In this document: positions 52,766 through 61,688 of the stretch, one piece after another
Position numbering within the stretch: position 1 is the first letter of the stretch
Layout of the letters: each line of letters starts with the position of its first letter
Assembly: GCA_010094025.1 (NCBI GenBank)
Contig: ML991785.1
Location: 186,001 to 250,000, forward strand
DNA from: Viridothelium virens
Taxonomy: Eukaryota; Ascomycota; Dothideomycetes; Trypetheliales; Trypetheliaceae
Reading direction: 5' to 3'
Length of the DNA stretch: 64,000 bases
The notes under the pieces: generated by a model
What the model saw: the letters and a program-made list of their open reading frames with translations, nothing else
Told to the model about the DNA's origin: nothing
The model's database searches: none
Made by a program: the position numbers and the translations under genes

Positions 52766-55159
52766 TCAGCTTACATAGAAGGACGTTTGTCCTCTAATAT
52801 CTAGACTGCTTGCTCCCACACATGCTATAAATTGGCCTGGCTCCACTACATACTTCATCTGCCTATTCCACAGCCCTACATCACTTACATTCAGCGGCAG
52901 ATCCACGGTTGCTGTCTGGCCGGCAGGTATAAAAACCTTCTCAAAGCCCTTGAGTTGGATATTCGGCACGTCCACAGAAGCCAAAACATCCTTGACATAC
53001 ATCTGCACGACCTCTGCGCCATCTCTTCCACCGCTGTTTGTAACGTGTACAGTGGCGATGATCTGGTCTGATGCGCTGACATTGGTCGCCGAGAGCGTGA
53101 CATTGGAGTACGTGAAGTTCGTGTAAGATAGACCGTATCCGAATTCGAACCAAGGCTGTGGCGTGCCGAAGACGTACTGGTGGCCAAAGTAGAGGTAGCC
53201 GTCTGCCCCCACAAATCCAGGGCTCGTGGTCCGGCCAGAGTTCAAGTAGTCGTAGTAGATTGGTAGGTCGCCAACATCGTGGGGGAAAGAGACGCTGAGT
53301 TTGCCAGAAGGATTGACATCACCGAAAAGGATGTCGGCCAGCGCATTGCCGCCTTGCTCGGAGGGGTAAAATTGCTGCACTAGCGATGCCGTAGTGTTGC
53401 TGATCCAGTCCTCGGTGAGGGGTTTGCCAGATTGGAAGACAACGACGGTAGGTGTAGTGGTATTGACGATGGCTTGAACAAGAGGGCGCATAGCACCGAC
53501 AAGGTCCAGGTTATCGAGGTCGACGTGCTCGCCTGTGGTAGCATTCAAGCCTTCCCAGAGCTCCATTTGATCGCGGGACCACGTGCCAACGACTACAACT
53601 GCGACGTCTGCTGCCTCCGCTGCGGAAACAGCTGCTGGGAAGCCGCTTTGGTCCGAACTCCATCTTTCACAACCTTGAGCATAAGTGACTGAGCCATTGC
53701 CGATCGCTGTTTGGATACCATCGAGCGGTGTCACACCACTGTACTGCGAACGGTAGACAACGTAGTCTCCATAGTTCATGAAGCCATCGGCCATTGGCCC
53801 AATAACTGCAACTTTCTTGCCCTTCGAGATGGGCAGAATGTTGTGATCATTTTTGAGTAGCACTATGCTATCCCGGTCGATTTCTCGCGCTAGCTGCTTA
53901 GCATAATTGTTGTTGATGATGTTCTGCCATTGACTCCGTGGGGCAATTTGATATGGTTTCTCAAACAAACCCATTGTGAACTTAGCTCGCAACACTCTGC
54001 TGACCGCCGTGTTCACAGTGTCCTCACTTAGTTGGCCGGAAGCAACAAGCTGTGGAATGGATCGGTAATTGAAGCTGCCACCACCCATTTCCACGTCCCC
54101 GCCAGCCGGTAAGGCATTAAGGGTGATACACTCATTACCCTCTGTGATAGGATTATTGTACCCATTCAAGGAGTCAGGACAGACATTGAATGAATTTGCC
54201 AAGCGATCAGTGGCGCCCGCGTCACTAGTCACGAAGAAATCGTAACCCCATTCGTCGCGGAGGATCTCGGTAAGTGTATGCTCGTCCGCGACTTGTGGGA
54301 TACCGTCGTAGGAGCTGTAGGCACTCATGATGGACCAGACGCCACCGTCTATGATCGCTCGCTTATACGACGGCAACCATGTGGTCCGCAGCTCGCGTTC
54401 TCCGCCGTGGACGGGTCCGGTGTTGAGGCCTTGCTCAGGCATGGAGTATGCAGCATAATGCTTGACCATTGCGGATACGTTCAAGCTTTGTAGGCCCTGA
54501 ACGTAGTTCATCGCAATTTCGCCAGCGAGATACCCATCTTCTCCATATGTTTCTTCGACCCTCCCATACCTGAGCTCTCGCGCAAGATCGGCGAGAGGTG
54601 CGAAGAGCTGCGATACACCAAGAGCTTGAGCTTCTCGCGCAATCTGGACGCCCATATCATGGATTTGGCTTCGGTTCCATGAGCAGGCGTAGGCGATGGG
54701 GCTATTGAAGATGGTAGCATTGCCGATTAGAAAGCCATGAATACCCTCTGTCTGCACCAAAGCAGGTATTCCCAGCCTTGTACTGTTGATCGCATAGTCC
54801 TGTCCGCGCTTGATATTGGTGGCAAGTAAATCCCAGCTAATGGGATAACCGACGTAGAACATTCCCGCCTTTTGCTCGAAGTTTTGGACAAGTCCGGAGT
54901 AATTGAACGCGCCATTGGTGCCATAAGTAGTATTGAGCCAGTTCGAAATGTCCCCTTGCATCAATTGAGCAGCTTTCTCTTGGATTGTCATGCGGCTGAG
55001 TAGGTCTTGGACACGCGTTTCAACTGGCAGGTTGGGATTCCTATATGGCGCAGAAGCGAGGGAGCCATTGGTACTATTGCCGGAGCTATAGCCCACTTCA
55101 GCAAAGATGAGAGAAGTGCACGCCGCAAGCAGGATATTGAACGAGCGAAGCAACACCAT
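52766..55159 (-). CDS. secreted GH3 family beta-glycosidase (beta-glucosidase/beta-xylosidase type)
   Basis: Cleaves beta-linked sugars from plant or fungal wall glycans outside the cell. A single exon of 797 residues; ATG 55159 gives a proper signal peptide (MVLLRSFNILLAACTSLIFA), while the longer frame starts at a non-ATG. Domain order: GH3 N-terminal barrel (about 45-370) with MVKHYAAYSMPEQGLN and the nucleophile Asp313 in FVTSDAGATDRL; GH3 C-terminal domain (about 430-645) with IVLLKNDHNILPIS and VVVVGTWSRDQMELWEGLNA; and a fibronectin-III-like domain (about 700-785) with NSGGRDGAEVVQMYVKDV. Many N-glycosylation sequons (NSTNGS, NTT, NVS) fit secretion. Length is normal for fungal GH3. 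Exact substrate preference cannot be read from the sequence. Confidence 0.93.
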   Translation of the reverse strand: MVLLRSFNILLAACTSLIFAEVGYSSGNSTNGSLASAPYRNPNLPVETRVQDLLSRMTIQEKAAQLMQGDISNWLNTTYGTNGAFNYSGLVQNFEQKAGMFYVGYPISWDLLATNIKRGQDYAINSTRLGIPALVQTEGIHGFLIGNATIFNSPIAYACSWNRSQIHDMGVQIAREAQALGVSQLFAPLADLARELRYGRVEETYGEDGYLAGEIAMNYVQGLQSLNVSAMVKHYAAYSMPEQGLNTGPVHGGERELRTTWLPSYKRAIIDGGVWSIMSAYSSYDGIPQVADEHTLTEILRDEWGYDFFVTSDAGATDRLANSFNVCPDSLNGYNNPITEGNECITLNALPAGGDVEMGGGSFNYRSIPQLVASGQLSEDTVNTAVSRVLRAKFTMGLFEKPYQIAPRSQWQNIINNNYAKQLAREIDRDSIVLLKNDHNILPISKGKKVAVIGPMADGFMNYGDYVVYRSQYSGVTPLDGIQTAIGNGSVTYAQGCERWSSDQSGFPAAVSAAEAADVAVVVVGTWSRDQMELWEGLNATTGEHVDLDNLDLVGAMRPLVQAIVNTTTPTVVVFQSGKPLTEDWISNTTASLVQQFYPSEQGGNALADILFGDVNPSGKLSVSFPHDVGDLPIYYDYLNSGRTTSPGFVGADGYLYFGHQYVFGTPQPWFEFGYGLSYTNFTYSNVTLSATNVSASDQIIATVHVTNSGGRDGAEVVQMYVKDVLASVDVPNIQLKGFEKVFIPAGQTATVDLPLNVSDVGLWNRQMKYVVEPGQFIACVGASSLDIRGQTSFYVS

Positions 55160-56103
55160 TTTGTCAAGAGACGCGAACGCGAACAAGGGAAACGTGGAAG
55201 AGCTTACCGTCGTCAATCATGAGAAAGGAGGAAATCTTATACTTGCCTGCAAGCGTTCATGCACGCTCTCAACGTTTATCCCGATCTGTCGACACCCATC
55301 ATCTCCGCATCTCAGTTCCACGTGAGATGGGCAGATGAGCGTGAATCTAAATTGTATGCAGAGAGAGGTGACAGGCGGAATAAATTTTTTGAGTTGAATT
55401 GCCCCCCGCATTCAACGTCTTCTTTGCGTCCCTGCATGGCGGCTGAATGCCATCGCCGTAGCTTCACCCGAGGCCCACACCAGAATCCAAGATGGTAACC
55501 AAAAGAACTTCTAGAAGACATTCGATGCTGCCAGGATGATGAAAAGCGTCAGGGATTGAGCCACTCGTGTCATTTCTCATTGTACGGAGGTAGATTTGAG
55601 CGATAAACAGTAATCTTTGGGTCATACTCTACGCTTGGTGACCTCCTTCGATTCCAAGTCGGAGTTCATTGCCATACTAGAAGGTAGCTGCATGAGGGCA
55701 AAATCTCTGCAGTTCTAGTGAGGCTATGGAGGTCTATTTGATGATCGTTGAAGATTAAGGAGATGAAACCCCTGCTACCGTAATTAGCAAGAACTACCTA
55801 AACCATACTCAATTCGGCATCGGCCCGCCCTCGCCTGCGAGGCTGGACCAGCAGATGAGAGAATCCACCATAATACCGTGTACCAGCCAAGGATCCCCCA
55901 GGGTACTGGACTAAGATTTGAAAGTCATTGCGGGTTATTTACGGCGATTATGGAATGCAATTCGGTTAAGAACTAGACCTTGAAGGGCTAAATCATGGAG
56001 ATGGCATAACAATGTATTTGGTCGTTAGTATGTATCGTAATAAAGCTGAGATGACAGTGTTCGTCATGAGCTACCTGAGCTTTGCTTCATACCATGTCCA
56101 TCC
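55160..56103. other. intergenic: GH3 promoter and MFS 3' flank
   Basis: About 900 bp, no gene. Right part (55,950-56,100) is likely the transporter's 3' UTR. No obvious TATA box before the GH3 gene. Confidence 0.5.
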
Positions 56104-57868
56104 TCAAGTCGCCCGCTCTGTCATATGCTGTATTCCCGTCTTCGTTTCGGTGTGCTCCGTGCTTAGATGCTCGTGCTTGATGAATGCGCTCGCCACCATC
56201 GCAACAGCCGCAGCACAGGTGTACATGATGAACATATTCCTGAGACTCCACGCAAAGGCGTCTTGTATTGCCTGACGTTGTGAATTGTCCTGGATGGACT
56301 GGACGATCCCGACATTTGCCGCTGCTCGATCACCGGACAAGGCCTCGAGGACAGATTCGCTAAGACCAGCGGCAACGAGAAACGACCGGCGAGCAGTCAT
56401 ACTATTTTGGAATACCACGCCGCCGAGCACAATAGACAACGATGTTGCTATGTTGCGGATGAAACCCATGGTCGCTATAGCTGTCGCAGTATCGGCCTGA
56501 CTGACGGTACTCTGCATAGCGATCCCAGGCGCCTGGAATAGCAGTGCTGTACCAATACCGCCAATGATTTCGAACCCGATAATTCTTGCAATGGGAGTGT
56601 CGATCCGGAAATTGATGTATAGTCCTGTTCCAAGCGTCATAAGCGTTACTCCAATCCAGATGATTTCCCTGTAGCGGCCTGTCCGATGGATCAAGATGCC
56701 AGTCAGGACTTCCACACTCGCTTCCGTTACCATCATTGGTACTATCAGAATACCGCTGTGGAGAGGTGTGGCTTGCTTTACGCTTTGGAAGTATAATGGT
56801 AGGTAGTACTCCACGCCGATCGAGACCATGTTATGTGCAAAGGTCAGAAGGAAGAGAGCGTTATTAGACCAGTTCTTGAACACAGTTAATGGCATCAGGG
56901 GATACTTAGCCAGGCGTTTTTCGCTGAAAAGGAAGAATCCGATCATCAGCACTCCAAACACAATCAAGCAGACGACTTTTGGACTATCCCAGGGAAAGAT
57001 CACGCCGCCAAAGTCCAGTCCGAGGAGAAGTAGAATGATTATCGCTAGGACAGAGAGTGTTCCAAACCAGTCGAGAGCCATAAGACCTTCGCCTACCTTC
57101 GTGCGTGGATTGTGCACATCCAGGAAGAGCAGCAAGAGTACAAATGCGATCCCGCTGACTGGGAGGTTGATCCAGAAGCACCACCGCCAAGTCACGAGCT
57201 GCGTGAATGTTCCCCCAATGAGAGGCCCAGCGGATCCAGCGAGTGCCCACATTACCCCAAGCAATCCTGAATACAACGCTCGATTTCGTACACTGAAAAG
57301 GTCTGAGATCGTAATAGATACCAATTGCATCAGGCCACCGCCAGCTGTGCCCTGCAACGCTCGCGCAGCAATCAACATCTGCATACTTGTACTTAGCGCC
57401 GCGATTGTGCTAGCGACAGCAAAGCTACCGACTGCTGCTAAGAGAGCAGGCTTACGACCCCAGATGTCGCTACATCTGGCCCAGATTGGGCCTGCTGCTG
57501 TGTTGGCCAGTACATATGCACCGCCGATCCAGATGTAGCCTGAAGCGGAGTGTAGAGCGGCAGAGATTGTGGGGACAGATGTTGAGATGATAGTTTGATC
57601 GAGGGCTGCTATGAAGAGGACGAGCTTAAGGGGTGCTGTTAGCAGACTGGTGCTCGCCGAGGATTAAGACGGGATACTCTACATAGAGCGCCGCGAGGAT
57701 AGCGTAGATACGCAACCTTGTGCGAACTTTTGGCTCCTCGATTAGATCGAGCGGCTCGATGGTGCGCTCATTTGTCGGAACCTCAGCTGGGGGTTCAGCA
57801 TCTGGCGTAGCGGGTTTGAGAGTTGTAATGTTGTCCGTTGACGTCCGATTTTGCTCAACCATCTCCAA
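56104..57868 (-). CDS. MFS transporter, DHA2/14-TM drug:H+ antiporter type
   Basis: Proton-coupled exporter in the plasma membrane; substrate unknown (drug, toxin or metabolite). Two exons, 57868-57683 and 57624-56104; 568 residues. The intron (GTAGAG...CTTAAG, 58 nt) ends in AAG; joining restores AALYLVLFIAALDQTIISTS, the usual first helix with motif D1-like ALDxTI. Motif A is WARCSDIWGRKPALL between helices 2 and 3; motif C-like GGGLMQLVSITISDLF and ALAGSAGPLIGGTFT lie around helices 4-5, followed by WRWCFWINLPVSG, typical of DHA2 members. Fourteen hydrophobic segments can be counted. The hydrophilic N-terminus (about 55 residues) and C-terminal tail face the cytosol. No biosynthetic partner gene lies next to it, so a cluster role is not claimed. 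Confidence 0.92.
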
Positions 57869-58753
57869 AAGAAGTCGAATTTTTCTTGTGGGAGGGGAAA
57901 CGAGAGATGCATACTATACATATTCCACTGAATTATTCCATCCCTACGACCAAGCGCTAAGGAACCAGCGGTCCGTACCCCTCAAAACAACGCCATCACG
58001 CCCTGCAGAGTACAAACGGCACGCCAACGTCCCGTTTGTACGCATGTTGCTGCGCCCTTCAAGGCTACTGCGTATATGAGCAGGTTTTGGAGGTTTGTGC
58101 GAACATCCTATTGCAGCTCCTAGGCAGCACAAAAGAAGTAGGAGGAGTTGCGAATTAATGCAGTTAAGTCCGCCCACCTAGACCTGGACCAACTTACCCA
58201 AGGTAGACTAGTAATTACCGGACCACTTTAGCACATTGGCTCAATTAATTCGTACACCAAAATAACCACCTTAAGTCGCGTGAATTTGTTGAAAGCTGCA
58301 AGCATTATCGGAAAGTCATCATACGTACCTCCTAGGCATTCCTCGCTTCATCACAATGAAGAAATTCAATATTAAGTTCACGTAATGGTAGTCTTCGCTT
58401 GCTTCAGGTTTCAATTGAGCTCTATCCATTAAGACTCCATCTCCGTTTCCTAGTCATTAAAGTCGGAGATTGTCAAATCTCTGGTAAAACGTAGCGATGT
58501 ACTCGAGCTAAAGCAGCAATAGGGAACGTAACCTCTGCGAAACTAGAGCCAGAAATGAAGTCTTCGGTATAGTACGTTACCTGCATAGTGTACCCCCAGA
58601 CCATCCTCCTAGTCCACAGATTTCAGACAATCAGTAACACCCTTGAACACCCTGCCGTAAAACATTACGCAAAGCCATCAAACTCGTCACTCGTGAAAAA
58701 GGGCCACCGAACGTCTCAACCACCTCATTCCTGCCTTAACCCCCTCCTTGACC
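57869..58753. other. intergenic: MFS promoter and DUF7514 3' flank
   Basis: About 880 bp, no gene seen. The frame 57,944-58,177 on the minus strand is short and motif-free. Confidence 0.5.
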
Positions 58754-61155
58754 TCAGTATCGATCCCCCTGCTGCGGGTACCGCCTTCCTCCTACCCCAT
58801 TCACCGGCACGGTCGGACTCACATACCGATGCATTGTGCTCCCCTCTCTCCCCGTCTGCTCACGCCGGAACTCCCGACTCTCCCTTTCCCTCGGGCTCTC
58901 CCTCTCCCTATCCCTCGGATCCCGGCCACCCTCCCACCCGTCCCTATCCCGCGGACTCGTCCCACTCCGCGGATCATACCAACCCCCTCCTCCTCCTCCG
59001 CCTCCTCTCACCCCTAAGCCCACACCCACCGGCGACCCCGTCCCTTCCCTCATCCCACTATCAATCGAACCCCTACCTCCGGATCCTCCCCCACCTGCAC
59101 TCCCCACCACACTCCCCACCACACTCCCCGGACGTCCCGCATACGCGCCTCCCATCGGCCCCCTCGCCATCGACGGCACCGGTATCGGCGGCGGTCCCAT
59201 CCCACCCGCATTCTGGCCCTGCCCACCAGCACCAGCACCTCCACCTCCGCCACCACCCGCACGACTACTCCTCCCCGGCGCAAAATTCGCCGGCAAGCTC
59301 CCACTCCGCTCATACCCCGCCGGCGCCTGGAGGTGCGCAACATGCGTAGCGAAGAGCGGGCTAGCGCTGGGGCCGAACTCGTGCGACGCGAGATGATTGT
59401 GGTTGTGGGTGTTGCGCGCGGCGGCGGTGGCGGGCGAAGGCTCGCGGTAGACGCCGAGGCCTGACGGGGGCGGCATCATGCGATCGGGGGGCGGGGCGCC
59501 GGTGGCGGTGTGGGGAGGGGGTGGGAGGGGGACGCCGGTGGGGCTGAGGGTGGAGGAGGCGGGGGAGGAGTTGACGCGGAGGCTGGGGTTGGGGGTGGGT
59601 GCGGAGGTCGGACCGCTGGGATGGGGGTGGTTGCTGTTGTTGCTGGAAGGAGGGAGGTTGATCGGTGGGAAGTAGCTTGGGGAGCTGGGCGTGTGGCTGT
59701 GGCGGCGGCCGTCGGCGGGGGAGACGTTGGCGCCTGCGGGGGCGCCGGAGGAGGAGCGTCGGTGCGAGCCTAGATGGGAGAAGTACTCGCGAGGGGAGGA
59801 AGGGGGATCATGGGAGCGTCGTTGGCGGAGAGGGGGTTTTCCTGTGTTGGGAGACGGGCGGTTAGGATCAGAACGGCGATGGTGGCGCTGGTTAGGAGGT
59901 AGGTCGCGAGGGTCTGGAGGTTCAGAGTCGCCATCTGACGTATCCGAGGAGTCCGAGGGTTCCTCAGAAGAGTGAGGAGGTGTGTGTTGGGAAGGTCGCC
60001 GTTGGTAAGATGGCCGTAGCGGTTGTAAGGGAAATTGTCTGTTCTCATTTGGTTTGCGCGGGTTGTGACGAGCTGGTGGTACGCCGCCTTGTGGAGAGAT
60101 TTCCTCTGTGTCTTCGCGGTCCCCTGAGCTGGAGCGACGGGGATGGTGGTGGGTGTGATTATGCTCATGCTCATGCGATCGTTGACGCGGCGTCCACAGA
60201 TGAGGACTGAATGTTGCCTGAAATGTCCTGGCGACGGTCTTACCCCCTTCGACGATTCTGGCCCGAGGAGAGTGAGGAGCATGATGAGCAGGGGGAGACC
60301 GTGGAGGATCTCGCGAATAGCGACGAATGATGGTCGGGCGTCCGCCGTGACTACGGTATAGAGGATTGGAGAAGTATTTGGCGGCGGCATAGCGCGAATC
60401 ATCGTCCGTACTGGCATAGGATTCGGTCCTACTGAGGTGACCCACGGGGCCCGGTCCAGGGCTCAAGCCGTGCCCATAATGAGGCGCGCCTAATTGTGCC
60501 CGATCGGACTGCTCGGCATCGACGGCTTCAGCGTCGGCCTGTAAACGTTGAGAGACACTGTCATACCAAGTCAACATGTCCTCATCTGGTGTTGTTGGTA
60601 GACATTCCGGTGGTAGAAGTTTGGGAAAGACCTTGCCGTTGGCGGGATCTGTAATATCGAACTTCTTGACGGCATTTTGTAGAAACGGTACATGCTCCTC
60701 TGGTCCGAGAAGAAGCTGGATAGTCTGCCAAGTTACGAAACCTTGCGGTTTGAGCGCGGGAATCGAAGGATCTTCATATTTATCAACTCCTTTTGGGGGG
60801 TGCAAGGAGTGAACACACCCGAGCGACTTGTAGATGAAGCTAATAGAGTTGGGGACGGTATCGATGAACAAAACGTCATAATCGCCACCTACAGACTTGT
60901 AGAATTCGGCGAGTTGGCTAGGCGTGAGGTCGGGGCAATTTTCGTCTGGTTGCACTGTCGCGCTCTGGAGTTGCCACGAACTCTTAGCTTTTTCTCCACG
61001 TCGGGGAGGGTGTGAGAGCCATAACATACAATATGATTGGCAATGCCGCGTAAGAGACGATTTAGCAAGTCGGTCCCACATTTGTCTTGCTTGACCAAGT
61101 AGCCCCAGTATTGTTGTGCCTCTTGTGTCTCCTGCTCGGGGGTCTCAGCGGGCAT
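58754..61155 (-). CDS. DUF7514 family protein with long disordered tail
   Basis: Two exons, 61155-61030 and 60964-58754; 778 residues; intron 65 nt (GTATGT...TCCAG). The N-terminal 170 residues are the conserved part: YWGYLVKQDKCGTDLLNRLL, RGIANHI joined to SATVQPDENC, LTPSQLAEFYKSVGGDYDVL, SISFIYKSLGCVHSLHPP, then PSIPALKPQGFVTWQTIQLL and FPKLLPPECLPTTPDEDML. This matches a family common in filamentous fungi (DUF7514), function unknown. The remaining 600 residues are low complexity: His/Arg-rich (HEHEHNHTHHHPRR), Ser/Pro-rich, then Gly-rich, then an RDRERESPRERE charged stretch. Such tails suggest RNA- or protein-binding or condensate behaviour but prove nothing. Start ATG 61155 is preferred over a non-ATG extension. 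A strong C/G skew flip lies at about 59,330. Confidence 0.85.
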
Positions 61156-61688
61156 TGCGGGTGGAAGCAATGTGTTCAGTTGATACTCGGTACACCGCCA
61201 AGAGCGGATGATGGAGGAGCGTTGGAAAAGCGAGAGTCAGACCGTTGCGCGCTGCGGTCAGCAAGCTGGGAAGATGGAATACTTATGTAGCGGGTACATT
61301 GGGCAAGTTGCCAAAGCCATTGCGGGCCGGACAGGCAGCAATTCCAAACTGTTGGTTGAAGACTCCGGGGTTGTTTCAATCTCGGAATCATTGGATGGAG
61401 GAGATGCGTGACGTGCATGCATCGACGCCCACTAGCAGCCCAGCTGTCGCCGCAAGCTCCGCCACCACCACTGATGATCATTATGCACTCACGCATGCGA
61501 CCACATGTCATTTAAATTCAGAATTGTATCGTGCCATTTTAATTATGCTACGGTTAATGGTATTTTGGGCTATTTACCCGGATTATCATGCAGAGTCGTT
61601 CGGAAGTAGAGGAAATCTATATATCAACAAAGCCCGCATCCACGCATCTGTCCCCTGCTCAAGCCTTTCCACCTTCATCGTAAAGCTC
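61156..61688. other. intergenic: DUF7514 promoter and UGP1 3' flank
   Basis: 533 bp between two minus-strand genes. AT-rich at 61,500-61,620 (probably the UGP1 3' UTR and poly(A) region). No gene. Confidence 0.55.

Noticed and set aside
52766-57868. GH3 glycosidase plus MFS transporter as a catabolic or metabolite cluster
   Set aside because: Only two genes, 0.9 kb apart, with no regulator or biosynthetic enzyme beside them; adjacency alone is weak.
58588-59349. Plus-strand Pro/His/Ser-rich open frame of 253 codons
   Set aside because: Antisense to the Gly-rich tail of the DUF7514 gene; a by-product of the C-rich half of the skew island.
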